Both the position numbers and the translations under genes were made by a program. A stretch of 64,000 bases of DNA, from contig NZ_LZSG01000062.1 in assembly GCF_001665395.1 (NCBI RefSeq), positions 62,001 through 126,000 of the forward strand. The letters run 5' to 3'. The notes under the pieces are model-generated. The model did not search any database. It was given only the letters and a program-made list of their open reading frames with translations, and was not told the DNA's origin. Origin of the DNA: Mycobacterium sp. 1164966.3. Its GTDB lineage: Bacteria; Actinomycetota; Actinomycetes; Mycobacteriales; Mycobacteriaceae. Shown here piece after piece: positions 1 to 9,130 of the stretch. Each line of letters starts with the position of its first letter. Position 1 is the first letter of the stretch.

Positions 1-1
1 G

Positions 2-361
2 GGCAGAGTCGCAGTCGAATTGGGCAACAGAGCGCAGGAGGTGTTGCTAACCTGCGACCCGAGGAAGGCGGCCCGGATCCGCGAAGAAGACGACGCGATG
101 GATGAGCTGCACCGACATCTGTTCACCGTGCTGATGGATCGCGAATGGACCCATGGGGTGGTAGCCGCTGTTGACGTGGCGTTGCTGGGCCGCTTCTACG
201 AGCGCTTCGCCGACCACGCGGTCGAAGTGGCGCGACGGGTCATCTTTCGGGCGACCGGCGAGTTCGCCCAGCAACCGCCTGCCATGCCGACGCTTCGGCT
301 CGCCAACGGCGGCGTTAGCCGAAGCACTCCACAGTCTCGGCGTGGGCCACGACGCGGGTGA
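2..361 (+). CDS. phoU: PhoU family phosphate-transport regulator, C-terminal fragment
   Basis: The reading frame is open from the first bases of the window, so the 5' part of the gene lies outside. The visible part is a helical segment with the PhoU pattern: an ELGNRAQEVLL helix, a REEDDAMDELHRHLF helix and a GRFYERFADHAVEVARR helix near the end. PhoU proteins are metal-binding helical bundles that keep the Pst phosphate transporter and the SenX3/RegX3-type phosphate sensor in check. Mycobacteria have two copies (PhoY1, PhoY2), and which one this is cannot be told from the fragment. About 30 residues after the last helix are low-complexity and less typical of the family. Family assignment is confident; function is inferred from the family. 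Confidence 0.85.
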   Translation, partial: GRVAVELGNRAQEVLLTCDPRKAARIREEDDAMDELHRHLFTVLMDREWTHGVVAAVDVALLGRFYERFADHAVEVARRVIFRATGEFAQQPPAMPTLRLANGGVSRSTPQSRRGPRRG

Positions 362-672
362 TGCAGCGGCGAGGACCGGGTTACACCAGCCGCAAGCTGT
401 CCGGTCCTGAGGCCGAAAGAGCTTGGGCGAGAGTCGCTGTTCGGTATCTGGGCAAAACGCTCTTGCATTCGCGGCGCTGGTTGAGGACTTCACCCGACGC
501 TCGGCCAGGGCCTTGCATCCACCATCGGCGCACCGCCGATCGGGTGGGGATACCGCCTTTATACCGGGTACTGGCGGGGCCAGGACTGGGGTGCCACAAG
601 CCATTTGACCGGCACGAGGCGCTGGTCAAGGGGAATTAGCGAATCGGTGGCAACACACGGCCACGGTGTTCT
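362..672. other. Intergenic stretch, no gene seen
   Basis: This lies between the phoU end and the next gene on the same strand. Short frames exist on both strands but none has a convincing ribosome binding site or recognisable protein sequence. No strong terminator hairpin was found by eye. Confidence 0.5.
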
Positions 673-1011
673 ATGGTGACGGGCGTGCCTCAAGAAGAGC
701 GGGCGCAAATCGATGCGGTGGGCCGTCGTCTTGCCCAGAAGTATGCGCAACTTCCGAATGATCACGTTGCCGGTGTAGTCGAGCAGGTGTACGCGACGTT
801 CAACCACAGCAGACTGCGGGGTTTTGTCCCATTGCTGGTGGAGAAACGCGCTGCCGAAGAGCTGGCGAGTTCAACGGCCAGCCGGTTGCCGTTCGGCGTG
901 AGCCGGGGTGAATTGCTGCGCGACTCCGGAGGAAAGCCGGGAAGTAGTTTCGATCCGGCGGCCAAACCCCACGGCGGCGCCGTTGTCGAACCTGGTGTCG
1001 GCGCGCGCTAG
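673..1011 (+). CDS. Small protein with three-helix bundle dimerization-like domain
   Basis: This encodes 112 residues. Residues 1-65 resemble a short domain common in actinobacterial hypothetical proteins and annotated as a three-helix bundle dimerization domain: an IDAVGRRLAQKYAQLP helix, a VVEQVYATF helix, then FVPLLVEKRAAEEL. The remaining 45 residues are low-complexity and rich in Gly, Pro and Arg, so the true product may be mainly the N-terminal half. No enzymatic motif is visible and the function is unknown. The annotated start could instead be one of the nearby GTG codons. It stands alone, 300 bases after phoU, and faces the convergent oxidase-like gene that follows. Confidence 0.6.
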   Translation: MVTGVPQEERAQIDAVGRRLAQKYAQLPNDHVAGVVEQVYATFNHSRLRGFVPLLVEKRAAEELASSTASRLPFGVSRGELLRDSGGKPGSSFDPAAKPHGGAVVEPGVGAR

Positions 1012-1098
1012 GGCGAGCGCCCACCCTTCGCCAATGGGTAGCGACCGCGCCTAGTTTCGGCTGGGATGACCGTCGGCGACGTCCGTCGCCTGGTTGAG

Positions 1099-1590
1099 TC
1101 AATGCTTGCGGACCACGCGCTCAGCTTCGCCGGGTCTCCAGATAGTGATGTCGAAGTGACCCTCGGTGACCTCCACCGCCGAGCCGCCAGTCAAGTCGGC
1201 CCGGTAACAGTGGTCGAACTCTTGGCCTCGGATGTCGAAGCCGGTCTCCTCGAACAGCGCTTGGGCGTATCGGCGATGCAGTGCCTTGTCCCGGACATCG
1301 TCGACGACGCCCCACAACTTCGCGTCACCGTCTTTGACGTTGGTGTCGGTCGTAGCCGTGTGTAGGCAGAAACGTGGATCACGGGCGAGGTCAAGGAATT
1401 TCGTGGTGTGTGGCATGCCGGATATCCACAACTCATCTTCGAAAAACCTCGGCTCGACTGGGCTGATTCGGGGGAATCCGTCCGAGCGAAGGGTGGCAAG
1501 CATGCATAGGTTACCGGTCGCGGCGTGCCGACGGCCGAAAATGGCAGCGATTTTCGGGGCAGCTTGGGTGAATTCCTTCCAGCTAGTCAT
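1099..1590 (-). CDS. Pyridoxamine 5'-phosphate oxidase family protein
   Basis: This encodes 163 residues from the chosen ATG at 1590; the frame stays open to an upstream ATG at 1641. The product is a split beta-barrel flavin/F420-binding protein of the PNPOx-like superfamily. After a helix with KEFTQAAPKIAAIFGRR, the strands CMLATLRSDGFPRISPVEP and DELWISGM form the usual barrel core, and a later DPRFCLHT strand fits the family. In mycobacteria such proteins bind FMN, F420 or heme and act as small oxidoreductases, and the substrate cannot be predicted here. The start at 1590 matches where related proteins begin (MTSWKEF). No operon partner is visible; the next gene is on the same strand but 147 bases upstream. 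Confidence 0.8.
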   Translation of the reverse strand: MTSWKEFTQAAPKIAAIFGRRHAATGNLCMLATLRSDGFPRISPVEPRFFEDELWISGMPHTTKFLDLARDPRFCLHTATTDTNVKDGDAKLWGVVDDVRDKALHRRYAQALFEETGFDIRGQEFDHCYRADLTGGSAVEVTEGHFDITIWRPGEAERVVRKH

Positions 1591-1736
1591 GACCGCGACC
1601 ATAGTCGCCCCGGGTGCCGGGCCGAAACTGTCGATCGCCATGGGCTGAGCAATGATTGGCTCACCCTAATACTCTCAGCCGAGCCGAAGCATCGTCAAAA
1701 GTATTGTGCCACAAGCGTAAGCCGACATATAGTGAC

Positions 1737-3506
1737 TCAGCAAAGTAGCTTCGGGTTCGCCTCGAGGACTGCCCGCGCCGCGACCCGGCCCGCCTCCAGG
1801 GCGGCATCAATCTTCTTGAAGTCCAACGCCGCAATTTCTGTGACGTTTGGCTTGATGACGGCCACGACTTGGGGCAGTGCGCACAGGTTCCCGCCGGCGG
1901 CGGTAAGGCTGACGGTGCGAAGCAACGTCTCCTGCAGCGAGGGGAGGACGACCTCGGACCCGGTTACCAGCCGTCGAACCAGCCCTGGCAGCGGACCGGC
2001 TTGCGGCAGCGAACCAAATCTTCTCGACGGCAAGAACTTCCGGCGTAGATCGACGCAAACGACGTCACCGTCTGGATCAGCGCACATCACGTCGGCTGGG
2101 AGATTGTTCAACATCCCACCGTCGACGAGCATCTGCTCGCCATGTTGCAGCGGTGGGATCAGACCAGGGATTGACATCGATGCGCGCACCGCGATCGACA
2201 GGCGACCGCGTCGGTGAACGATCTGATCGCCGGTGACCATGTCCGCGCAGACGGAGAAGAATCCTCTGGACAGATGCTCGATCAACGTGTCGCCGAAGAA
2301 GTTTTCCACCAGCCGATCGACGCGTCCTCCCCGTGTGAACGCCACCGCCGGGATCGTGTAGTCGAGTAGGTTGCCCCGCGTCATGTACTGTCGCGCCGCG
2401 GCTATCGCCTCTCGGGCATCCAGCCCCAGCGCGAAGACCGCGGCAGCGATAGCACCAGCACTCGTACCACCAAACCGATCGATAACGACCCCTGCGCGGG
2501 TCAGCTCTTCGTAGACACCGAAATGTGCGAGTCCCCTGGCGCCACCCCCCGCCAAGACCAGACCCAGGGATCGGCCCGCGATTCTGCGGGCCAAGGCGCC
2601 GATGCCATCGTCGTCGGCGGCGTGATGTGAGACCGGCTGTAGCAAATCCCACCAACTCGGATCCGGGTCTACCGTGCACGTGACCAGATGGACAGGCCGT
2701 CCCTGGACGACAGGTAAATCGAAGGCCTCCGGTGGATGTCGTTGAGCCACAAGGACTACGAGTCGGTCACATTGCGCGGCAACATATCTTCGCCAGAGAT
2801 CGCCTGAGCCCCGGTCGGCGACCATTAAAACCCAATCGTTGCTTCGCTCTGCTCGATCGAGGATCTCGTTGAACCCGTCGACGAACTCGCCGTAGTTACT
2901 GATTTCAGCAATAGTCTCGATGGGCGGTGCGACCACAGCAGTCCGACCGTGGGGACCCAGTCGTGTCACGATTCCGTCAACAATCAGTCCTGCCGCAGCG
3001 TCCCCGGTCGACAGCAAGCCAATGACCCGGGGACGCTGAGACACGTGCGCAGACTGGGACTCGCGCAGCATCCGCGCCATCGCGCGCAGCATCACCGATT
3101 GCAGGCGGGGGGTCTTCGCGAGTACCTCTCTGAACGTGTCGGCGGCGATCCTCCAGACAACGCCGTCCCGAAGAGCCCGTACGCCGGCCGAGCGGGGAGC
3201 GTCCTCGATCACCCCCAGGTCCCCAATTGAGTCCCCGGATGCCATCTCTCGAATCACACGGCCATCGACACCAACAGCCGCGAACCGTCCCGAGGCAATC
3301 ACGTAGATGGCATCCGATGGATCTCCGAAACGAAAGAGCCACTCGTTGGCGGGAATGTGAATGCGGTCGATGACGCATGAAAGTTGATCGAGTTGTTCGT
3401 CATCGACGTCAGCGAGTATCGGAACACTGCGAAGCGCGGCTCGCGCATCCGCCGCGCTCCCCTGGGAGGGCTGCTGTATGGCGCTCACGGGGTGCGGTTC
3501 CTGCAC
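1737..3506 (-). CDS. Cyclic-nucleotide-binding patatin-like phospholipase (Rv2565-like)
   Basis: This encodes up to 589 residues from a GTG at 3506; a second GTG at 3488 would give 583, the length I recall for M. tuberculosis Rv2565. Residues 25-150 form a cyclic-nucleotide-binding fold (DEQLDQLSCVIDRI, then FRFGDPSDAIYVIASGRF). The C-terminal half is a patatin hydrolase: the oxyanion loop AGGGARGLAHFG, the nucleophile elbow GGTSAG, and the catalytic Asp in VDGGMLNN. The arrangement matches bacterial NTE-type lysophospholipases, in which the nucleotide domain may control a membrane-lipid esterase. It appears monocistronic. Serine and Asp of the dyad are both present, so it is probably active; the lipid substrate is unknown. 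Confidence 0.9.
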   Translation of the reverse strand: MQEPHPVSAIQQPSQGSAADARAALRSVPILADVDDEQLDQLSCVIDRIHIPANEWLFRFGDPSDAIYVIASGRFAAVGVDGRVIREMASGDSIGDLGVIEDAPRSAGVRALRDGVVWRIAADTFREVLAKTPRLQSVMLRAMARMLRESQSAHVSQRPRVIGLLSTGDAAAGLIVDGIVTRLGPHGRTAVVAPPIETIAEISNYGEFVDGFNEILDRAERSNDWVLMVADRGSGDLWRRYVAAQCDRLVVLVAQRHPPEAFDLPVVQGRPVHLVTCTVDPDPSWWDLLQPVSHHAADDDGIGALARRIAGRSLGLVLAGGGARGLAHFGVYEELTRAGVVIDRFGGTSAGAIAAAVFALGLDAREAIAAARQYMTRGNLLDYTIPAVAFTRGGRVDRLVENFFGDTLIEHLSRGFFSVCADMVTGDQIVHRRGRLSIAVRASMSIPGLIPPLQHGEQMLVDGGMLNNLPADVMCADPDGDVVCVDLRRKFLPSRRFGSLPQAGPLPGLVRRLVTGSEVVLPSLQETLLRTVSLTAAGGNLCALPQVVAVIKPNVTEIAALDFKKIDAALEAGRVAARAVLEANPKLLC

Positions 3507-4085
3507 AACACGCTAGCGCTGGGCCAAGTTGCAGGGCGCGATGTATTCGATCTTGGCGCGCGACGCGATCAGCGGGTCGAGATTGCGGTCGGCTAAGGAC
3601 CAATTCCAGCGAGACGTAGCTGTCGGCGGCATCTCCGTCAGTTTGCGCATCTTGTTTTCTGCACTCACCGGTATCCCGTTCGCCCACTAACCAATATGAA
3701 AGTGCTCCACGATTGCCTCACATCTTAATTCCACAGGCCAGGCCCGGCGGGCAATCTTCCCCCGACCCGGACGATATTCGGATTGCGCCGTCGTCGTTCT
3801 TTCGATCTCTACTCATCCGCGCAATGGTGACAATGTCCGATTCCTGGGTGGCCAGAGGAAACCAGCCAGCTTGTGCGCGACGGTATTTCGGCTTCTCTTA
3901 TTCGACACCAATGCCTCGATCGTGGAAGGGCGCCTGGCACCTCTTGGCCATCTGCGTCGACGGAGATTTGACTGCGCGTCTCTACTGCGAACAGCGTCCT
4001 CGAGCACCGCGTCAGCTTTGCCTCACAGGATTGGTGCAACGATGTACCTTCGACTTCCTGCAGCTAATGAGGAACAATCGCGCTG
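3507..4085. other. Intergenic stretch between divergent genes
   Basis: About 580 bases separate the patatin gene from the divergent DUF2993 gene and probably carry both promoters. One short frame (3871-4086, plus strand) ends exactly on the start codon of the DUF2993 gene, but it has no ribosome binding site and no recognisable protein, so I do not call it. Confidence 0.45.
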
Positions 4086-5228
4086 ATGACGAATCCGCAA
4101 GCGCCTTCGGGCGGCGACCCGACGGAAAGGGCTCGTCCACCTGTTCCGGGTGGCCCCGGCAGGCGAGCTGTGCCCCCACCGCCTCAGGGTCCGACGCCGC
4201 TGTCCGAATCAGAGACTCGCCAACTGCCCGTGTTCGGCGGTTCACCGGATGCACCTACTCGCAAGGTGCCTCGACTCGAACAGCCCGGCCCTCCGCCGGG
4301 TCGTCCCCCGCAACCAGCGGGCCGACCCCCGCAACCACCGAGTCGACCTCAGCAACAGCCTGAGTTTTCGCGGAGCCCGCAGGCGCGCCAGCCCGGTCTC
4401 GCGCCGCAGCAGCCGGAACCGGCCACTACCAACCTGTCCGCGCAGGCACCACCGCAGAACACACCGGCGACTGGCAAGCGCCGCTTTCCGCGCAACCGGA
4501 AATCGCGTATTGCGCTGATCCTCGGCATCGTGATAGCCGTCGTGGCTGCCGCCCTCATCGGCGCCGAGCTATACGCGCGCCACGAGGCCGGCAACAGGGT
4601 GGCGAAGGCAGTGGCGTGCGAGGTACAGGACACCGCGAACGTCTCCTTTGCCGCGACGCCGCCGGTCCTGTGGCAGTACGCCACCCAGCACTACACCGGC
4701 GTTTCCGTCCAGACCGCAGGTAACCAGATCCGCGACGCCAAGGGAATGAAGATCAGCATCGATATTCGGGATATCCGGATAAACAAGACCAGCAATTCCT
4801 CGGGCACGATCGGGTCGTTGAACGGAACCATCACCTGGTCAACAGTTGGGATCAAGGAGTCGATTCAGAGCGCAGTGCCGGTGATCGGCAGTTTTGTCAC
4901 CGGCGAGGTGACCACCAACCCCAGCGAAGGCACGGTTTCGCTGAAAGGCCTGCTGGACAGTGCCACCGTCAAGCCGCAGATCGTCAACAACGGCTTATCG
5001 CTGCAAGTGATCAGCTTGCGCGCGCTGGGATCCAAAATGTCGACCGATAGCGTCCAGAAAAAACTGGACGACCTCACCTCGAAGGCGACCAAGAATTATC
5101 CGCTGGGCATACATGCCGACGGCGTCAAAGTCACCGACAGCGGTATTGAAGCGACCTTCTCGAGCAGCAACGCCACCATTCCCGCGAGTAGCGGCGGCAA
5201 CCAGGACAGCTGTTTCGCAAACACCTGA
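4086..5228 (+). CDS. DUF2993 (LmeA-like) membrane-anchored phospholipid-binding protein
   Basis: This encodes 380 residues. Residues 1-130 are a cytoplasmic Pro/Gln-rich tail with PPQPAGRPPQPPSRP-type repeats. Basic residues 131-141 precede a single membrane helix at about 142-162. Residues 165-380 are the extracytoplasmic DUF2993 domain, recognisable by the conserved VSVQTAGNQIRDAKGMKISI region and a long beta-rich body. LmeA, the studied member, is a periplasmic phospholipid-binding protein linked to lipomannan elongation, so a lipid-binding role is inferred. The proline-rich tail is longer than in LmeA and could bind partners. The gene converges on the FHA/ABC exporter with only 65 bases between the stop codons. 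Confidence 0.85.
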   Translation: MTNPQAPSGGDPTERARPPVPGGPGRRAVPPPPQGPTPLSESETRQLPVFGGSPDAPTRKVPRLEQPGPPPGRPPQPAGRPPQPPSRPQQQPEFSRSPQARQPGLAPQQPEPATTNLSAQAPPQNTPATGKRRFPRNRKSRIALILGIVIAVVAAALIGAELYARHEAGNRVAKAVACEVQDTANVSFAATPPVLWQYATQHYTGVSVQTAGNQIRDAKGMKISIDIRDIRINKTSNSSGTIGSLNGTITWSTVGIKESIQSAVPVIGSFVTGEVTTNPSEGTVSLKGLLDSATVKPQIVNNGLSLQVISLRALGSKMSTDSVQKKLDDLTSKATKNYPLGIHADGVKVTDSGIEATFSSSNATIPASSGGNQDSCFANT

Positions 5229-5242
5229 CGGCTTCTTTGGCT

Positions 5243-5261
5243 CATAACGAATTGCGTTATG
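5243..5261. terminator. Short hairpin between convergent genes
   Basis: CATAACG and CGTTATG form a perfect 7-bp stem around a 5-base loop. It lies midway between the convergent stops of the DUF2993 gene and the ABC exporter, so it could stop transcription from both sides. There is no clear T-run, so confidence is modest. Confidence 0.35.
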
Positions 5262-5293
5262 GCACAAGGCTTTCAAGTCATGCGATGGGGCCA

Positions 5294-7834
5294 TCAGTGC
5301 TTTTTGAGCCGCGTCCGCCACCACACGATGCCGGCGTAGATCACCGACAGCAGCACGAGCATGCCCATATCGAATAGCCACTTGCCCGGCTTGTGCAGCC
5401 AGTGGCTGTCCTTCGAACCGAGCGGACCGGGCATCAGCGTCCAGAGGTCGACGGTGGACGCCGAGGCCGCATATCCCCACCGCGAGGGCATCGTCCAGGA
5501 CAGCTGGTCGAGAAAGAACCGGCCGGTCACTGGCACCATGCCACCGCAGAACACCAACTGCGCCATTAGCGACACCACTAGCAGCGGCATGATCTGCTCG
5601 TTGGAGCGCGCCAACGACGAAAACACCAAGCCGAAAATCGCCGCCGCCACACAAACTGCCGCGACGGTGACGTAGAGCTCGAATGTGGCGTTACCGAGCA
5701 TCACCGCCGGCCGAGTTGGCGCGCCGTTGCCCATGATCGTGATGGTGGTCAGGATCACCGACTGGACGATCGCGAACACGCAGAATACGGCGATCTTGGC
5801 TCCCAGGTAGGCCGTGGTGGACAGGCCGACCGCCTGTTCTCGGCGGAAGATAGGGCGCTCGCCGATGAGGTCGCGGATCGTCAGCGCGGTACCCATAAAC
5901 ACGGCACCCACGATGAGGAGCGTCAACAGTGTCATAGGTTTGGTGGGCACCGCACCTCTTGGGTTGGCAATCTCGAAACCGGTCCTGCCGGAGCCGGGGA
6001 CGGTCAGCGAGAGCAACCCCATCACGAGCGGCAGCAGGGCCAAGAATATGAAGTACGCACGGTCGGCGACGATCAGCCGAACCTGGCGACGAGCGATCGT
6101 GGAGAACTGCTTCCGCACGCTGGTGTGTGCCGGTTCGCCGAGGTCGGCCGGCTTCGCCCCGGCGGGCACGGGCGGAAGTGGCTTGGCCTGAGCCAGGAAG
6201 CGGCGATTGGCCTCCTCGGGATCGGCACCCACGCTGCTGAAGATTTCGGCCCAATCAGTGGTTCCCATCGCTTCACCGATATCTTTGGGCGAGCCGCAGT
6301 ATGCCGTCTTGCCGCCGGGCGCCATCAGCAGCACCTGATCACACAGGCTGAGGTAGCTCAGCGAGTGTGTCACCACCAGCACCACCCGACCGGCGTCGGC
6401 GAGCTGGCGCAGCATCTTCATGACTTGAAGGTCCAGCGCCGGGTCCAAGCCCGAAGTCGGCTCGTCGAGGATCAACAGCGACGGTCCGGTTAACAGCTCC
6501 AGCGCCACCGAGGCCCGCTTACGTTGGCCTCCGGACAGCTTGTCGACGCGGGTGTCCGCGTGCTTGGTCAGCCCGAGTTCTTCGATGACCTGGGCAACGA
6601 CTTGCGCACGGTCTTCCTTGCTGCTGTCCGGCGGCAGCCGCAGCTCCGCGGCGTAGCCCAGCGCCTGGTTCACGGTCAGCTGCCGATGCACGACGTCGTC
6701 CTGGGGGACCATCCCGATTCTGCTGCGCAGCGACGCGTACTGCTCGTGGATGTTGTGACCCTCGAAGGTGACCGAGCCCGAGGTGGGGCTGGTGGATCCA
6801 GAGATCAGCCGGGCCAGCGTGGTCTTGCCCGCACCCGACCCACCGATGAGCGCGGTCAGCGTGCCCGGCCTGGCGGTCAGTGCGACGTTCTCGAGCAGCC
6901 GCTTGCCCTCGATTTCGAAGTTGACCTCGCGCACCTCCAACCCGCCGGTGCGCGCCGCCGCTTCCGTCTGGCGTACCAGCACACCACCGGTGAAAACCAA
7001 GTCGACGTTGCCGATGGTGACGACGTCGCCCTCGGTGAGCAGCGCGGAGCCGACGCGGGTCCCATTGACGAACGTCCCATTGGCGGTGTGCTTATCCCGG
7101 ATCTCAACGCCGATGGAAGTCGGTTTGAGGGACGCGTGATAACGGGACGCCAGGACGTCCGGAATGACAATGTCATTGTCGAGGGCCCGTCCGATCGTGG
7201 CAGCGGACGTGCGTCCTTCTCCGTCCGGCGGCGGGATCTGCGTGGTGGGAATCTTGACGGTCTCGCCTTGCGGTGGCACGGCGGTCGTACCGTCTCCCGC
7301 TGCCCCATCCGCGACCGCCGGCGCCGACACCTGGGTTGGTTGCATCGAGTTGCTTGGCTCCGCTGCCAGCAGGGGGCCAGTCGAGGACTGCCGCGCCGCG
7401 GGCTGCCGTCGCTTTGAAGATGACCGGCCGGCGCCGTCTTCCGATGGGGCGGCCGGCGGCCTTGCGGCGGGCGGATTGATGACTGGGGCCGCAACCGCCG
7501 TCGGCGGTAGGTGGCCTACCGCGCCTCGGTGGTGTCCGACCTCAAAGCTCAGCCGTGGCCCGTCGGGCTTGGCGAGGTTGATGGTCTGGCCGTCGCGGAT
7601 GTCGACGGCCGGCATGCGACGACCGTTGACGAACATCCCGTTTTTGGAAGCGTTGTCAATCGCTGTCCACTTGCCCTGATCGAAGCGCAGCAGGAGGTGT
7701 GCGCGGGAGACCAGCGGATGCGCGACGCGCATGTCGGCGCGGACGTCGCTGCCAACGATCAAATCGTCGCCTGTCGCAAAACTGTGTTGCGCAAAGTCGG
7801 AGTGAACCGTGAGTACCGGCGCGGGTGCAGTCAT
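5294..7834 (-). CDS. ABC exporter with two FHA domains (Rv1747-like)
   Basis: This encodes 846 residues from the ATG at 7834; upstream in-frame sequence is not family-like. FHA domain 1 spans about residues 25-85 (GSD, SRAH, NG motifs), a Pro/Ala-rich linker 100-210, and FHA domain 2 214-275. The ATPase spans 295-520, with Walker A GGSGAGKTT (331-339), signature LSGGQRKR (433-440) and Walker B LLILDEPTSGLD (453-464). An ABC-2 membrane domain of about six helices follows. In M. tuberculosis, PknF phosphorylates threonines in the Rv1747 linker and these bind the FHA domains; Thr167 and Thr197/198 are the equivalent-looking sites here. Rv1747 is linked to export of phosphatidylinositol mannosides. 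No pknF-like kinase gene is adjacent in this window. Confidence 0.93.
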   Translation of the reverse strand: MTAPAPVLTVHSDFAQHSFATGDDLIVGSDVRADMRVAHPLVSRAHLLLRFDQGKWTAIDNASKNGMFVNGRRMPAVDIRDGQTINLAKPDGPRLSFEVGHHRGAVGHLPPTAVAAPVINPPAARPPAAPSEDGAGRSSSKRRQPAARQSSTGPLLAAEPSNSMQPTQVSAPAVADGAAGDGTTAVPPQGETVKIPTTQIPPPDGEGRTSAATIGRALDNDIVIPDVLASRYHASLKPTSIGVEIRDKHTANGTFVNGTRVGSALLTEGDVVTIGNVDLVFTGGVLVRQTEAAARTGGLEVREVNFEIEGKRLLENVALTARPGTLTALIGGSGAGKTTLARLISGSTSPTSGSVTFEGHNIHEQYASLRSRIGMVPQDDVVHRQLTVNQALGYAAELRLPPDSSKEDRAQVVAQVIEELGLTKHADTRVDKLSGGQRKRASVALELLTGPSLLILDEPTSGLDPALDLQVMKMLRQLADAGRVVLVVTHSLSYLSLCDQVLLMAPGGKTAYCGSPKDIGEAMGTTDWAEIFSSVGADPEEANRRFLAQAKPLPPVPAGAKPADLGEPAHTSVRKQFSTIARRQVRLIVADRAYFIFLALLPLVMGLLSLTVPGSGRTGFEIANPRGAVPTKPMTLLTLLIVGAVFMGTALTIRDLIGERPIFRREQAVGLSTTAYLGAKIAVFCVFAIVQSVILTTITIMGNGAPTRPAVMLGNATFELYVTVAAVCVAAAIFGLVFSSLARSNEQIMPLLVVSLMAQLVFCGGMVPVTGRFFLDQLSWTMPSRWGYAASASTVDLWTLMPGPLGSKDSHWLHKPGKWLFDMGMLVLLSVIYAGIVWWRTRLKKH

Positions 7835-8060
7835 GGCATCAGTATTGAATGAGCGCCAGGGATTATTTGTACTTTTGCCTAATTTGCGTATCGCCCCGTA
7901 CGAACGGGGGTCACACCGATGCATAGCCTGCCGGCTGGCGCATTCTCTGGCCATCTTTTTGGGCGAGGATGTTTTGGATGGAATCGCGTTGCCTTTACGC
8001 GATTTGACCAATTCCCCAGTGGGCTGACAGGGCCAGTGCGATCGATGCTGAAGTCGATAG

Positions 8061-8498
8061 TCAATTTTCGCTATGGCCACATACTGCGCCAACGCAAATC
8101 GTTGAGGCCACGATGATCGTGCCGACAAACCACAGCACAAATAGCGTAGCGGCAATGCCGATCAGCACTTTGCGATACGTCTCGAGCGGTTCCCGCCGCT
8201 GGGTGAGTTGGCCGTACTCGTCGACAGTCAAAGTTTGGCGACGCTCGCCACCAATCGCCGAGATGAACAGCCACACCGGCGCCCATACGCCGCAACACAA
8301 GAGGGAGCAGATAGTCAATACCAAGTGCAAGACGTGATTGACCGGCCTGCCCACCAGCACGACAGCGGTGAATTCACCGCGATCCACCAGGCGTCCACCC
8401 TCGCCGACAAAACCGGCAATTGCCTGGTCGAGCATCGTCTTGCGCTCTTGCGGAGAAGATGGCTCTCGGTCGCCCTGAAGGCCGCCGTTCGTCACCAT
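8061..8498 (-). CDS. Small conserved mycobacterial two-helix membrane protein
   Basis: This encodes 145 residues from the ATG at 8498; ATG 8435 (MLDQAIAGF) is a possible shorter start. The pattern is typical of a mycobacterial family: a soluble N-terminus with LDQAIAGFVGEGGRLVDRG, the motif VGRPVNHVLHLVLTI running into a first membrane helix (about residues 48-72), the loop GGERRQTLTVDEYGQ, and a second hydrophobic helix near the C-terminus. Two cysteines flank the end of the last helix. No enzymatic residues are visible and the function of the family is unknown to me. It lies upstream of the FHA/ABC exporter on the same strand, 226 bases away, so co-transcription is possible but not shown. 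Confidence 0.7.
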   Translation of the reverse strand: MVTNGGLQGDREPSSPQERKTMLDQAIAGFVGEGGRLVDRGEFTAVVLVGRPVNHVLHLVLTICSLLCCGVWAPVWLFISAIGGERRQTLTVDEYGQLTQRREPLETYRKVLIGIAATLFVLWFVGTIIVASTICVGAVCGHSEN

Positions 8499-8776
8499 GC
8501 GATCTGTGGCTCCTACGTCTCCAAGCGCATATACCGCCGTCGTTGGATTGTCGATTGGAGCGTACGTGCAGAATTTTCTCCGCCGCATAGCCGGCGAGTT
8601 TGCCCGACGCGATGACCCCGACGCTTTGTGATGCTCATCGTAGCGGCATTTGGGGAGCGCGTCGCGTCCCATGGGCAACCGTGCGTGCGGTCAGGGCAGT
8701 CGTCTTCGCGTGGTCACTCGGGTTAAAAGTGCTGAATCCCAGGCCGCAGCACTGGGCGGCACGGGTGGGTAAGGCG

Positions 8777-8974
8777 TCAGCTTGCCAGGCGTGTGGGCAG
8801 GTAGGAGGAGTTCGACCGTACCCACCAGGCGGTGCCGTCTTCCACGGCTAGGTCGACGGCGATCTCCTCCAGGCTGGCCAGCAGATCGCTGGGGATCTCC
8901 GCCATGCCGTAGGAGTTCACGGTGGCGATCAGGTCTTTGGCGATCGGGTTGGCGCGAAGCGACTCACTCGTCAT
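8777..8974 (-). CDS. Small hypothetical protein
   Basis: This encodes 65 residues, mostly acidic and helical (PSDLLASLEEIAVDLAVEDG), ending in a short hydrophobic and polar tail with WWVRSNSSYL. It begins with ATG, but no clear Shine-Dalgarno sequence is seen. The composition looks like real coding sequence rather than a shadow of another gene, since nothing else is credible on either strand here. No function can be assigned. It resembles small, poorly characterised mycobacterial proteins only in a general way. Confidence 0.5.
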   Translation of the reverse strand: MTSESLRANPIAKDLIATVNSYGMAEIPSDLLASLEEIAVDLAVEDGTAWWVRSNSSYLPTRLAS

Positions 8975-9130
8975 GACACTTATGTTGAGGCCAGCGACTG
9001 TGTAGGTCCTATGAGCCGACCTATGTGGGGTCGAAGAATATGCTGAGAATTCGCTAAGTTAGGGCGCGTCCGCAGCACGCGCCTCGTCTGTACCTGGTCA
9101 GGCCCGGGCGGTTCTATTCACCAGCGGCGG

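Noticed and set aside
3713..4363. 216-codon plus-strand frame crossing into the DUF2993 gene
   Set aside because: It overlaps the well-supported DUF2993 start and has low-complexity, shadow-like composition.
9063..9083. GGCGCGT/ACGCGCC hairpin upstream of the 65-residue protein gene
   Set aside because: The stem is only 7 bp with no T-run, and it does not sit at the end of a gene. It may be chance in GC-rich DNA.
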